Shown: piece after piece, positions 30,641 through 43,823 of the stretch | Layout of the letters: each line of letters opens with the position of its first letter | How positions within the stretch are numbered: the stretch's first letter is position 1 | Origin: Bryoerythrophyllum caledonicum | Lineage: Eukaryota > Streptophyta > Bryopsida > Pottiales > Pottiaceae | NCBI GenBank assembly: GCA_963971425.1 | Contig: OZ020514.1 | Span: 15,505,218 to 15,569,217, forward strand | Direction: 5' to 3' | Length of the DNA: 64,000 nucleotides | Program-made: the position numbers and the translations under genes | The notes under the pieces: generated by a model | Database searches by the model: none | What the model was told of the DNA's origin: nothing | Seen by the model: only the letters and a program-made list of their open reading frames with translations

Positions 30641-30667
30641 GAAGACATCGTACACAATCTGCAAACT

Positions 30668-31200
30668 CTACACCATCATTCTCATGTTCGCCTTCAAAGG
30701 ATTGCCTTGAGTTGACCCTCCATTTGCCAAAATCTGAAAGACGCCATCTCCGCCCGCATCGAAGATAAGGACCTTCTCCGCCCCATTTTGCAGACTGGGC
30801 ATTGACTCCTTTGCCTTCTCAGCAGCAGCATTCGCGCCGTGCTGACCTTTCTCTGAAATCTTCAACATTCGTTTATTAGGTGTGCTCTCAACATCAAGCT
30901 TCTTCTCTAACTGCGCTCCAATTGTGGGTTTCATCGCGTTTATCTCCTCCCACGTCGCGTTTGTGTACTGCAAAAACGCACTCTAGCAAAACAAAGTAGT
31001 CTCACATGTTGGGAAATCAGGGTGGCCTTTGGAAATCCAGTCCTTGTTGTTGTCGACTCTCTCCTGCAGCGTTGTGTCATGGCCTCTGTAGTCCAAAGCT
31101 ATGTCCGTGATCTTCTCGTTCGTTGTGGTCGCCCTCCCAAATACCTCGCCCTACTTGAAGAGCTTGTGGTCTGGAATTTTACGATCCGCCATCATCACTC
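30668..31200 (-). pseudogene. Unrecognised broken gene
   Basis: On the minus strand two stretches look coding: an upstream one (about 31,195-31,015) reading DRKIPDHKLFK, an in-frame TAG, GEVFGRATTTNEKITDIALD, and a downstream one (30,973-30,668) reading TWEEINAMKPTIGAQLEKKL to AEKVLIFDAGGDGVFQILAN and a stop. A short intron at about 31,000-30,975 is possible. Amino acid composition and internal consistency suggest a real protein. I do not recognise the family and cannot tell whether it is functional. Confidence 0.35.
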
Positions 31201-32038
31201 ACTTCTATATCCAAATCGTCCTTCCTCTGGCTGTTTCTTTCACGATACTATTCACGTTTACATCACAAGATGTGTTATCATATGTAAGCTATTCCACAGA
31301 GATGAAATAGAAATAGTTACAAGTACGCACACTTTACGAGCAACAACAAACCAACATAAAGCCACACCGTACTCATACAAAACTCATTATACAAACAACA
31401 AATGAATGTGAAGCAAAATGCTACGTTCACACATGTACCCTGTGGCATCATCATTGAATTCGTTAACAATTAGGTTGGCTGGGTTGGAAAATACGTGAAA
31501 TCCAGGGGTATTATTGGAAATGCCTTGAAACTCAATGAGCCAGTTCTCACCTTGCAAGCAGGTGAGCGTAGCCTTTTTCCCGCGATAGTTTTTGCAACGG
31601 ACGTTCACACCAACGTGACGACATTAACGTCCCAACTCTACACCTTCGATCGCGCCGGCTGGTCGAGAGGGTATCTGGTAGAGGCGGGTAGAGGGCGGGG
31701 GTGGAAGGCTTCGGTAGGAATGGGACGCTGGGAAGGAGAGTGGGACGGGCAGACATACACTCCACCTGTTTCGACCCGCCCTTAGTAGCAAGGCTCGCCC
31801 AGAGACGCGAATCGAGTACCGGATCTCGCACCATCCGCTCACACGGAATAAAGAGATTCGGTATCACCTAGGTGTTTCATGAATATTGCCTATGAATTAC
31901 AAGGGTATGACCTTGGCATAACATGGGTATCACCTAAGACAAGTATTTCATAATTTCCATATTTTTTGGACACCCTCCATTTTGAATCATGTACGAACCC
32001 GACCAACACGTAGGGTAATAAAAAACGATTTCTTACCC
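31201..32038. other. Unassigned region between two weak gene candidates
   Basis: A minus-strand stretch at 31,390-31,610 (EFQGISNNTPGFHVFSNPAN) could be a further exon of the broken gene at 30.7-31.2 kb but has no recognisable domain. Nothing else is supported. Confidence 0.25.
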
Positions 32039-32246
32039 GATGACTCCGAGATTCGGGTTGATCCCAAACTTGAAAGATAATTGGAGGGGATGGGAAGTAA
32101 AACACTCCCTTCTCCCTTTCGTCACTCCCTGCATCGCAATTGCCGTCACGGACCTGAACCAGTTCGGGAAGGTGGTGAAGCTGCTGGCGTTCAACCCTTC
32201 CACGTCTGCCCTGGAGCAATGCAACTCCGTCACCGAGGGTAAGTCT
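32039..32246 (+). CDS. Possible exon of an unknown protein
   Basis: A plus-strand frame reading SLLPFVTPCIAIAVTDLNQF then GKVVKLLAFNP, rich in C/G-ending codons like RAD54, and ending at a good donor (GAGG/GTAAGT, about 32,239). No following exon could be linked by eye. It may be a captured or decayed host exon. No family is recognised. Confidence 0.3.
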
Positions 32247-35200
32247 TCTTTGTAATCAATGGTGATGCTCGGTCATATGTGAATGAAGTTCTGTGTGTTT
32301 GTGTATCCGGTATCGATTTCAACAAGGAGGTGCTCGCCCTGCTTCAAGAAAGGTGTGATCATGTTCTGTAGGTTTTGTGAAGGTGCTGTGGTGTGGCCTC
32401 AGAATCCAATCTTCTCAGAAAACTTCACCAGAGTCCATTTCCGCAGTGACAGAGTCAAGCTAGTTACGAAATCCTAATGATTGAGACGGTCTCCGATATT
32501 TTGCAATCGCAGGTGGAGGATTCTTGGCCTCCCTGATCGCCGAAGGAAACTGCACCAACTTCCATTTCCGTAGAGTCAGATTTTTAGCTAAGCACGAAAC
32601 CCTAATGATTGACGCGGTCTCCGAATTTCTGATTGCAGAAAGAGTGGAGATTGCCATTTCAAAGCGCTTAAATTCTGCAGTGGTTTTTTGGGGTAATCAG
32701 TGGATAGTAGGGTGGTTTTGAAATAGAATTCATGAATGATTGCTTGGAAACTGAATATGCTCGACAGGTATGCTCAAAAGTATGGATCATTTTTTGCATA
32801 TCAATTTATGAACATACGTTGGATTATAGATACTCAAATGTGATCTCCTTACTTTTCATTGAAGATCTGAGGTTTTGAGGATTTGGTGTGCAGGTGATCT
32901 AACGGATTGTTTGAATGGGCGCACTTCTTCGCATTTTGCGGCAGTCAGCGGGCATGCACGGTGCTACGCTTGATTGTGGCGGATTATGTTTCCAGCATCC
33001 CCCAAGAGTGGAATACATTGAATGCGGATGAAGCTAAAGGTTACCCAGATCAAACGAGTATTTTGTACGAGCAATATGTAGTTCATCCTTCACGTATGTA
33101 TATATGAGAAATTATATTGTAAATAACACCTTTAATTTTTCGTAGCATATAACAGTTCCTTCTTAGAGTCAAGCAGATCGTTGTTTTTCGGCAACATCAC
33201 TTAAGAATCTCTTCTCTATACAACTAGAAACGAAGCCGAAATCCGGATTGGTACCCGTTAGGGTTTCCAGGGGACGGAAGCCATGGCTGAGGGACGGAGC
33301 GGTGTGCAAACAACCTGGAGTTTCCCCGTTTATCAACGCCGAGTAGTTGTGGAAATTGTGAGGAGATGTTGCGAGGAGACGTTGCGAGGAGAGTTGTGGA
33401 CATTGTGGCAAGATTTGGAGCTGGGGAGGGGCAAGTGATCGTTGTGCACAGTGTGGAAGAGCTGTGGAGAAGTGGCAGGGATGGGATCATTGACACGGAG
33501 TCACTCACACAAAAGTCGCGACGAAGATGATCAAGGTTGTGAAGGTCACTTGACACTGAGACGCAGACGTGTAGGAGAAAAGACGAAAAGGGCTTTTGTT
33601 TCTAGCGTGTGTCCTGTTCGACTCCGGATGTGCCATATGGCAACAATTTTTTGGTGGAGCAATTCTATGGTGGATGCTCCACCAACATCAGAGCGCTGCC
33701 TTTGGTTTCGAAGCGGTATGTGAGAGTTCTTATGATCTTTTCGTGAAATTAGGGTTTTTGATGTCGTCTTTTGGACAATTGAGGCAAGGTTTTTTGGGGA
33801 TTTTATGTCATGTGTATGATATGATAATGGGAAGTCTTTGTTAGTTAGGGTGACGTGAGTAATCTAGGAAGTTGGTTAATTTTAGAATTGTGGCTGATTT
33901 TGAAACGAATTTGCTCATGTTTGACTGTTTTTATGGTTAGTGATGGTGCCATGCAACCGATCATGTAGATTAGATGGATTGGTAAGTAATGGATTGAATT
34001 GTATTTTCGTTTTTTAGCTGTTGAAAACGATTGAGGGTCTTTTAAGCGCTATGATTCTTCATTTTCACATTTTTTAAACAGAATTGTGCATGAATGTATG
34101 TTAGTGGAACTTTGAGAACTGAGGAACTCTTTTGCAATGCTGTAGGTGATGGATAAGCACTTGCTGGAGCTTATTAAGCAACACTTGGAAACAATTCGAA
34201 AATAAATATGATCTTGAGTATGTGACGCAATCGCTTCATGAATTGGTGAGTGTCATTGGGGACGAGGTGCAAGAAGGTACGTTGCTGGATCGTTGGATTA
34301 TGTTTGATTAGGTTTCTAGTTTTTTATGTGTCGGGAGTTGTTTATTTATATGCACATAGTTCACTGTTGTCTTTTTGAGGTTATGACACCGCTTGGAGAG
34401 TAGAGCAGAAGCTGCGGCGGAGCACGCGGAAGAGCAAGTGACTTCACTTCACGAAGCTTATGTTGGATGGGCTGCACTTCTAGGTCGAAGGTCACGCGCC
34501 ATGTGATCGAACAACTAATTGTACACGATGACCTGACATTTTTTGAGTTTGTTCTGACATTTTTGTTCATTGTTGTTCTGCATTTCGTTTGGTAACCAAC
34601 TTGCTTCACCTTGATTTTGTTTCTGGGGTCTGAGTTTTGATGGTTTTTGGACGTTTTAGATGGTTTTTTTAATGTTTTGGATGGTTCTTATTTGCGAGGC
34701 TCTAGAGAGGGATTAGGGTTTAGTTTTGGGTTTCAATTGTGTTGAAGGTTTGCGAGGTCAATGTGGAGTTGCACCATTGATTGTCTTAATTGTAATTTGT
34801 ATATTGTTGGGTATTGAGGCTATGAATTGAGTAAGTTAGATAAGTGGCCCTATGACCTAGTTAAGTTTTTTGAGAAAATTTAACCTATGATAATTTCAAA
34901 AAAGATCTTAAAAAGCATAAGAAGCATAAAAAGCATAAGAATTCCAAGTCTCAATCAATTTTCAACATGTAATCTTATGTAGCTTTTATAGGTTGACTTG
35001 CTAAGAGTGGATTAATAGTACTTGTGTGAATTAACCCTAATTCACAAAAGCTGCTCAATAAATGATTTTTCCAAGTCTCACCTAATCACTGACAATTGAC
35101 ACCAAATCTTACAATGTTTAGATACACAAAACCTTGAACCTAAGGAAAGCTTCCCAAGGCTTGGTACATAACAATATGGTAAAAATCACAATTATAATTT

Positions 35201-35882
35201 TTAAAATCAATACTAAATAGTATGTACCTAAAACTTGTGTGGAAAAGTATATGTATGATAAATTTATATCAACCTATATAAAAGGCGTCAATCTATCCGA
35301 CGCTCCTGGTTACGTGACCTTTGGATTTGCCATTTCAATCAAATGTGCCCTTTTGAATTGAATGTGAACTTTGAAAAAATCCTCCATATGTGCCCTTTGG
35401 AGGAATCTTTTATAGTACCTTTTGGAAGAATCCTTTATACTACCCTTTTATTCAAATTTGGTTTATTGAGTTTTTAAATTGTATTATGTATCAAAAATAG
35501 AAAAATAAAACCATAATTTCCAACATATTGAAACTACACAATATACTACCTCGGGTTCATAAAATAAATGATAGTTATCTAAAGACAATAACATGTATAT
35601 GAAATAAATAATGGGTATTTAAAGTTAATAATAGGTATATATATAGTACATAATGCATATATAATGGGTAAATTTGATTTTTGCATTTACATATGTTTAT
35701 TTAACTTGGGATTGCCCCGGCCAATTGATGACAACGGGGGATGTACTAGTATATATATAATAAGTTATAAATTTGGTATAAGTTATGTTATACCATTCTA
35801 CTTTTAGTCATCTAATTTTAGGGGCTTAGAACTAGCACATAAATACATAGAGTGCTTGAAAATATAAACATGATTTGTTTAT
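32247..35882. other. Non-coding region between the two large elements
   Basis: No supported gene over 3.6 kb. It includes a short GTTGCGAGGAGA duplication at about 33,366-33,390, an AAGCATAAAAAGCATAAG stretch near 34,914-34,940, and an AT-rich tract at 35,200-35,880. Two similar words (CAGGTGGAGGATTCTTGGCC region and CCATTTCCG...GTCAGA) occur near 32,430-32,590, so that part may be locally duplicated. Confidence 0.45.
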
Positions 35883-35910
35883 ATAGGATATTTAATTAAA
35901 TTTGGACAAA
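35883..35910 (+). repeat. Terminal repeat of the second large element
   Basis: Matches 12,923-12,950 at 24 of 28 bases (core GGATATTTAA, ending TGGACAAA). It corresponds to the right end of copy 1 because copy 2 is inverted. Confidence 0.75.
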
Positions 35911-36240
35911 CTGAAGTCTTAAATTAAAAATCTCCCTTCCTCGGCAATTGGTAGCTCGTTGAAAAAGAATAACCACTCCTTAAAACATGTGAACATGAGT
36001 ATGAATTTCAAATGACATTTGGATGTTGCAAACAAGGAGAAAAGAAGAATATACTGTAAACAAAAATATATTGATGTAATAGGAATAAATGTCGACAGCT
36101 AGCCAAGAATAATTTAGTAGAGTACCCGCTAAACTTCACAAAGATGCTTCTTTTTATGAAGTACATGCATTGTTTTATAACTCCAAGGGAAATTTAAACG
36201 ATCAGCTAAGTCACTTCTACTATAAACAAATGACAATCTG

Positions 36241-36450
36241 TCAATGACGCCTTTCGGAAGAATGTGAAGCTAGAGTGGTTATAACTTGCCCATTGGCATT
36301 GTCAACTAGAGTCCAACAATAAAAGTGAGGGAGTGTCATTTTCAAAAGTTTTTTTGGGCCCGGCCTACGGATAATATTCGCATGAGAGCTAGCAAAGGAT
36401 GTTGAAATGCAAGGGTCCACAAAGCAAAGAAGCCCATCGACGCAAAGCAC
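36241..36450 (-). pseudogene. FCP1-like unit IV remnant (copy 2)
   Basis: Reads MLCVDGLLCFVDPC, ANIIRRPGPKKLLKMTLP, matching unit IV of copy 1. About 70 codons survive; the rest is lost or frameshifted. Motif I here reads CVDG, so one aspartate is present that copy 1 lacks. Confidence 0.65.
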
Positions 36451-37144
36451 AATACATTTTCAAATTGGTGATGGAGGAGCATGCATGCATTTGAAATAAA
36501 AGGATGTTCCCTGGAAAATGGTACAATAAACTCGTCATCATGCGGAATATGGATGCAACTGAGACAATAGGCTTTGTTGGCTACTAGTAGATGGAGAAAG
36601 ACTACAATGAGGACAACGAGAACATCCTAGACATTGGCCCTGATAAGAATTAAGCCTGATATAATCCTAGATGTTGAGTTTGGACTCTAGAAGTCCATTG
36701 AGCCATGAATTATCAAATTAACAAGATACGGCTGTAATCCATTTGATGTATTTTTTGGGGGAGTATATGTATATATGGATGGATGAATTCATTAAAGAAG
36801 TCATTGAGGATATTCTCGAGGGAGATAATCAATGAGATGGGTGTTCTTCTCATTAACATATGGCCTGATAAGAAGGCACTTATCTTTGAACATGCGAGTA
36901 TGTCTCTTGAGCAATGTGTTGCACTTCATTGTTTTGAGATTCAACCATAGAAAGGTATCACAACACGGAGGCCCAACTCTCGGATGTCATCGTAAAGGTC
37001 GAGGTACACCTGGCACCGTTGAGCCATGTGTCTCATCGTGGATTCAAATTTCTTGGTAGATCAGAATGCCAATGAAAAGTTAGATTGGTAGAATGTGAGG
37101 AAGTCTAGAAGCCTCGACCTAGATTTGTGATGAAATTGGGCCTT

Positions 37145-37480
37145 CTAATCTTTTCTACAATCGCCCTGACATTTAGCCATCAAGAGCCTTCTAACTTCAA
37201 AGACAAGGTAGTATCTTGACGGACCTACGTGGATGTTCTTTGGAACAATTTCGGAGCTCATGTTGGCAACTGGTAATGGAGTTGATGAAGTAGTCGGTTG
37301 GCAGGCGACCAGATAGACTGCTTGAGGCAAAGTCACATTGGAGACCATCGCTCGGTTGTCGACTACTTCCTTGAAAAGACGGTCGATGTTGTAAACAACA
37401 AACACATTTCTGGACACTCGGATGTTGCGCGGTCACAGACAATAGGAGGAGCAATAAGAGACATTTGCAGTAGGAGTGGG
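37145..37480 (-). pseudogene. FCP1-like unit III remnant (copy 2)
   Basis: Contains SEIVPKNIHVGPSRYYLVFE then VRRLLMA, aligned with HRNIQVGPSSYYLVLELRGL of copy 1, then ends early. A degenerate palindrome (37,293-37,309) sits upstream of it as in copy 1. Confidence 0.65.
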
Positions 37481-37790
37481 CTTTCTCTCCCGTAACAAGT
37501 AATGAACACCGAGATCATAATCCTCCCCACCTATGTTGTCTGTTGGTAGAATGAAGTACGATTCTTTTGCATTTAGGTGCTTCTGCGTGAATCCACCCAT
37601 ATCTCTAATATCCACAACACAACTGTCAGCCAAATACCGTCATGCAAATGAAATACAAGTAGCTAAATGCATGGGACATCGTGATTACTAAAAGATATTT
37701 TATTTAGAAGTTATGAGTGATTACAATAAGTCTTTACAGGGCTGTCAAAATGAGCAGAGATGGCGTCCGTTGCCAGCTGACTCCAAATTC

Positions 37791-38402
37791 CTATGCAACA
37801 GTAAGAATTTGACGCCTATGGTTGGAATACACTAAAACGTATTGATTTCACTTTGGATCATTGGATCAGAGTTAAGGATACCTAGACAAAGGGTTCATAC
37901 GAATATATTCGAGTACAAGCAAATATGACCCAACCAAACCGGAAAGGAACTTTATAACCCTGAGAAGAATAATGTTCAATTTAGACTTTTTTGATCCTAG
38001 GTTGAATGTCAGTGGATGCAAAGCATTTAATGGAATATTTTTGGCCTTTATGTAAGGATAGTCGTCAAGCAAAAGAATGTTGCAGCTATTTATGCTATTA
38101 CCATACAAGGCCTCTCAATCCAAAACAAGAGTAGAAAGCCTGCGGAGGTAATAGTCTTTGACTTTTTTGTGAACTCAAAGATATCACTGAAGAAATTATC
38201 ATATTTGTATCTGACTAGAAATTACATTTTTGCATTGACATTTAAGGGCTAACAACTTTGCGGAGAGCCTGGTTTGGCTTGTCACTTCAAAGTACAATAG
38301 TAAAGTGGTCAACATAGTAGTCGAGGAAGTCTTTAAGCTTGTGCCAAAAGATGGTATGCCATTTTTTGTCCTTGCGTGTGTCAGGTGCCATTTACAGACC
38401 AT
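37791..38402 (-). pseudogene. FCP1-like unit II remnant (copy 2)
   Basis: Best preserved part reads NILLLDDYPYIKAKNIPLNA and FNLGSKKSKLNIILLRVIKF. Note LLLDDYP: the motif IV Asp pair is intact here, unlike copy 1 (LLLDCCR). Several stops interrupt the frame. The end-of-domain stop (37,793-37,791) is at the same place as in copy 1 and the palindrome follows 9 nt later. Confidence 0.65.
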
Positions 38403-38705
38403 TTAGAGAAAGAACAAGGAAGTATTAATTGACCTTTTAAAATGACCCCACTTGATGTTGTTGAAGAGGTCTACCTTTGCCTCCAATTCGATTCCAAACT
38501 TGGACGCATGAATGTCAGACAATGCATATTAGAAGTAACAAACAAGCGCACAACAAATTGAGATTATTATAACGGACTTTATTATGAAGAAAGATTTACA
38601 ACAAGTCCTAATCATTATATGAAGATATAGTCATGATTATAAAGTTATGGATACAAATTGAATGAATGTTAGCGTTGATTGGAAACCAACGCCAAAACTT
38701 AGGTA

Positions 38706-39620
38706 CTACTGAGAGATGTCTATGGACGCATTTTGCTTGGGTAGGACCATAAAAACTTTGTTCTAGTTAGAGTCACCCCGTAGTAGGCAAGGGACCCTAG
38801 GGGCGACGACCAATATAGTGTTGCTGCGGATAACCGGCTCCATTTCAAAGTCCGGCTCCTTTGAGTAGTCAGGCTCGTCAAGGTCCGCGGGCGCCTAAAA
38901 AAAGACAGGCTCCGCAGAGACGGCACACATTCTCTCTTTTTTGGCAAAAATATATAGGTCTATCATTTCTGAAGAACACGGTTGACTTCTTCAAGTAAAT
39001 AAGGTGGTTTACATGCATGTATAAAGGGTCATAGTCATATCCGATGCTTTCATTGTTTTGAGAAATGATTTTACCTCCTCTACAATTTGTCTATTATATT
39101 TTTCCGTCTCCGATGAATTTATGGTAAAGGCCACTAGATGGATGGCACTATAAGGAGTATTTTTGACGTTTAGGTACGGGGATACTTCGATTAAGACGGA
39201 GTTGCCGCTATTTGCTCCAGTTCGACAAAGCTTGGCTAGACTTAGAAAAAACGTTGATAGTCCGTTGAGGTAGAACTTCTAATCATCGACAGAATACCAC
39301 GCTGCTTTGCAGAACCTATGATTGAATGTATAAATTAGCCTATTATATATCCTTGAGAATTCCACTTCTACGGTCATGTTTTGATTCAAAAGCCCCATAG
39401 GACTATCAAAACTCCACATTGCTACAATGAAGTTATTTATGTAGAACTAGAGGAAATTCCACACAGAAGACCGGATCTTAGCATACCACTTCCCTTCCAC
39501 GTTTACGTCTTGCATGCAAATTAGATCGTTTATTTCTAAGACCAAAAATGATTTTTGAGTAATTTTATGCCCACTTGATTTATATGCTCCAATGCTTTGG
39601 TCTTCCAATCAACTCCATCC
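38706..39620 (-). pseudogene. FCP1-like unit I remnant (copy 2)
   Basis: Reading through 39,290-39,080 gives FYLNGLSTFFLSLAKL, TGANSGNSVLIEVSPYLNVK, NTPYSAIHL, aligned with FYLKRLSTLFLS and NTLLIDVHPYSNVKNSPYNA of copy 1. The terminal stop (38,708-38,706) matches the stop of copy 1, and a diverged but still self-complementary palindrome follows at 38,672-38,690. Confidence 0.65.
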
Positions 39621-40397
39621 TCATCATTAGCAAGAGTTGCTGCAACTGCAAGAGTATTACCGTCCAAAACTATTGAATGAGAAGAAGACTATATTGACAA
39701 AATTAGATTATAGGTCGGTTGATAGCCAATAGGTTGAGAGGAACATTGATACAAACTTTGATTAAACATTGCAAAAAGAAAAATAAGCAAGGCAATTGAG
39801 CACAATATTCAGAAAGGTTAATCTATTTTGAAAAATATATTGTGTGCTAAAGGGGTACAAATTTACGCTAAGGTGCACTAACTAGCAAATTGACCTTCGG
39901 AAGGGTGGCCACTACCCTCCGCAATAGAGAAAAGTGGATGGTTTGGTTGATCTTCAAGGTTGGGGGACATTCACGTCCCATGTCTTCGTGTAGTATTGGC
40001 TCTGCTTCTCTTCTTTGAAGGCTTACTCTTGTTCTTCATAGAAGGAGATTTGGACCGCTTTCGAGTGTCAACGCCTTCTTTCGTGGGTACGATATTACTC
40101 GACTACCCCTTGTCTTTCATTGATAATAGAATTACCTAGGCACCACTAAAGTAGCCTTATATGGAGTATCAAAGGTGACATTTTCCACAACCATGGCGAG
40201 ACAACTAATTTCACCGATATCAAGCTCGACACTTCCGCCATCATGTTGCTCATCATCTCCGCTCTCCAACTTCTATTGAGGCAAGTGGATTAAAACAACT
40301 TCAACCTCAGCATGTGAGACCTATGGAATATGTCTATTTGGGGCAGTCATTGTAAGCGCAAGTGATGGTGATTGCTCGGGAAGGAAGGATTTAGCAT

Positions 40398-42345
40398 TCA
40401 CGCGGTCATTTCGCGACGGCAACCTACGATCATTGTGCATAAACTCAATGATTGTTGCTTTGGCTTGTTGTTGTACAAAATGATCCTGTTAGTCAAATCT
40501 GGGTTAATAAAGCCCGTCGGCTGGCAGCCAATGGAGTGAAAGTAAAAAGGAAATGGATGACAACAAGCAAGAGTGAGAAAAATGTGGCAAACCAAGGCCA
40601 TTGCATAGACGTGCCCTTCGCCACAAGTGTTGAAGATGGTCACATTCAAATCAGTCTTCTTGACTATGGGATCCAAAATCATACAGAGCAATCCAATACT
40701 GAGATGACACACATCACCTGACGAGTTCTCGGGCAAGGGTGAGGCAATATTGTCAAAGACTAGACAGAGAATCTTTGCCAACGGGGTTACTTTTAGGAAC
40801 TGGCCAAATCGATCTCTTGAATTACTAGGCTAGTTGAAGAGGATGCCGACATGCAAAACAAGTCTCTTGTCCATGGCGGATGATGACTTTCCTACTGGTG
40901 TCTGGGAGGTAGCAGATTTTGTGGACAAGACACTCCTCCTTATTATTGTAACACTTTGACTCAATCACAAAATTGGAGTCGTTGTCTATAATAAATGTTG
41001 TTGGAGCATACCACTCCTAATCCTTTTGTGGCTCTCCTTGCACCACCTTCTAAACAATTGCTTTAAGACCGTCTTTGTTGCAAAATATTGGAGCCCGAGA
41101 TAGGTCAAAGACGAATACAACAAACATCTTGCACGCACCCTTCTTGAGTCTAAACTCTTCTGGTTTGTCGATCTTCTTCATGACATTATCGAGCTCCTTT
41201 GCCACTCAAACTTAGTAGAAGACGGTATACACAACGACATTATCACCGCAGTTACGAGCGTACTTCTTTAAGGCTGTTCAAAATTCTAGTGGGCATTCAT
41301 TTCCAGATGGAGTTGTTCCGTTGTTACAATGCTTAAAAAAGAACTTCCTCGCATTGCAATTCTCCAGCTCACGTCTAATATTGACAATTCTGTCGTTGTT
41401 GATGCCCATCTCATGCGCTAGCAACTTCTATTCCTTGATTGGCCAAAGGAGAGAGGTTGTATCTCATGCATTCATTAGCAGATACTTACGATTCTTGAGC
41501 ATGAGCTTGTTCTTGATGATGAATGTCATCTTGTTATCATGACACCAAGATCTCATCAACACACCAACAACATCATTTTCTTTTCTTGCATTGACCTTGA
41601 TGTACACCTTCTTTAGATGGATTTCCTTAGCAAGCTTCAAAGATTCATGATCCCGGAGGGTGAGGATATATTAGAAGGTAGTGAATGTGACGTTGAGTTG
41701 AGGGGATTGTGGTATCTTTTCAAAATCTGTCTATTTTCCCCAATGAGAACACCCCTTTGCCATGCTTTAATGACATTTTGCAATTTGTTGAACAGATCAT
41801 GAAGAGCGTTGACAAGAAGTAGCTTCATATTGTGAGCTTTTGGATCCCTACTTATTATGATAGAGAGGTGCTCCTTGCGGAAGTCTTGCACAATGCTATT
41901 GATCAAAATTGATTGAGATGAATTGAAATACATCTGTCTGGGTGCTGACAATTTGAAGGCGTCCACTGCTAGCCGACAGAAATTTTATGCAAAATCATTG
42001 TCTAGGCTGCCATGCAAATGGATGGAAAACAACAAGTAGAATCGTGAAGTTTAACTATACTTTGAAATCTTGTGGTTTAGGATCTTGTTTGGCCAACCAT
42101 GCGCTTTCTACTTTGCCCCCATCTTTTGAATTTGGTGAACAAACATCTCCTCCGCCTTCTTGTCTACTACATAAATGTTGAAGAGCTTGGAGATTTTTAG
42201 GGGTTGTCTTGTTTTTACGTCCACAGAACAATGATGTTTTACTCTAGGAAATAACGTGCCCTCTCCTCACTCGAAACGGATTTTGCTTCCCCCAGTATCG
42301 TACACACTTTACACAAGTGTTGGCCACCAATGACGTACCACTGTC
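40398..42345 (-). pseudogene. ParB-like gene remnant (copy 2)
   Basis: Preserved segments: WYVIGGQHLCKVC near 42,320, ISKLFNIYVVDKKAEEM, DFRKEHLSIIISRDP, KLLLVNALHDLFNKLQNVIK, FIIKNKLMLK and, at the 3' end, SSGDVCHLSIGLLCMILDPI. They follow the same order as copy 1 exons 1-2, and introns occur at the same two places, each with a palindrome (41,961 and 40,516). Frame has many stops and shifts. The stop positions of copy 1 at 22001 and 22826 are sense or unaligned here. Confidence 0.7.
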
Positions 42346-43823
42346 ATGTTGGAGCTGCCGACCACTTGCAAATTGTTTCTTCCTTGCATCGATTGATTTA
42401 CATTGATCCTTCACATTAGCTCTTTACACTTTGACTGATTTCAATCCTGTGAGAAATGGTGGAATAAAGTCAGTCTCTCGGTGCGGGTCTTTGTTCAAGA
42501 TTTTGGCGCGCGATTTGAATTTGAAGTTTGTGTGCATTCATTAAACAAGGGTGTGGATTTGACCTCATCCCTTGGAAATCCTCCGTCATTTGTGATCTCA
42601 ATTCTCCTTTTCAATTCTATTGCTCTTTCAGGCTTGAAGCTAGTGTTGTTTTTGTACAAGTCCATTAGTCACCAGTCTTGCTTGTTCCACTGATCTAGCA
42701 TAATCAAGATCGTTTATTGTCTTTTCTTTTTGGGTCTCCATTATTTACCCTCGTTTTGAGTCAGTCTTAAATTCTTGCATACTTTTTCACAATATTTGAA
42801 TATTCCATTATGGTGACCATTACTCACCATGATTTTGAGTCAGTCTTAAATTCCTACATATTTTTGCTCTGTATTGGCACAATCTATAAAATTTCCCATT
42901 ACTTTCGCTAATTCTGCGTTTGTTCTAAATTTGTGCATTCTCTTGCACAATTACTGGACAATTCGTTATGTTGTTGCTTACAATCTCAGAAACTATGTCA
43001 AACCTCTTGTATTCTAGCATACTTGTGCGCAACTAGTGTTCTATACATTCGGTTGCCTAATACTTTCCCTAATTCGGAAACAGTCTGAAACTCTTCCACT
43101 ACTTTTCCGGATTCTAAGTTACTATGAAATTCATGCATTACTTCCAAGATTTTGCGTCTGTCTAAAATCCTTGCATTTCCTTCTGAGATTTTATGTTAGT
43201 CTGAAATTTTTGTATTGCATTCTGGATTCCGTGACACTCTGAATTTCTTGCCTACTCTTGGATGATAACTGTACATTCCGTATTTGGTTGTCCATTCCTA
43301 TCTCTCCGATTATACGTCATTCTACACGTCTTGCATTGTTCCACAATTTTTGCACATTCATTAAAGATGTCCAGTACTCTAACCTTTCCTACGTTAGTTG
43401 ATAATTTGTTGAAATTCTACATTGATTTTGGAACTATCCATTCTGATCTTGTCAATCAAACAATCAATCCTAAATTCATTTCCGAGTCATGCTTGCACAA
43501 CTCCTTATCTTTGGTTCATTATTTCGTCATCTGATGGTAAATCGATCTTTGGCGGATGTCTCACGCATTCAACTGTCAAATTCCTTTTAATTGCACCTTT
43601 TTGCTGTCGGCAAACAGCCGATGAAGTTGATCAAGTAGTCAGTTTTGGCGGAAGAAGGTTTTGGGCGGACAAAGGTCATTCTATCATCTGTGGGCATAAA
43701 CGATTATATTAGTCGAAAGGAAGCCAAAGAAATCACTGTATCTGTCCAATCTCCTATTGCTGAAATGATTTCAAAAAACATTCCAATAAGACCATCATGG
43801 ACTATGAACCAATTCCATTGGTT
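42346..43823. other. Central region of the second large element
   Basis: Corresponds to the divergent promoter and N-terminus of the ParB-like gene in copy 1. 42,740-43,540 is made of loosely repeated TTCTGAAATTCTTGCATT-like words. A palindrome relative (GTCGGCAAACAGCCGAT) lies at 43,606. No coding frame is supported. Confidence 0.5.
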
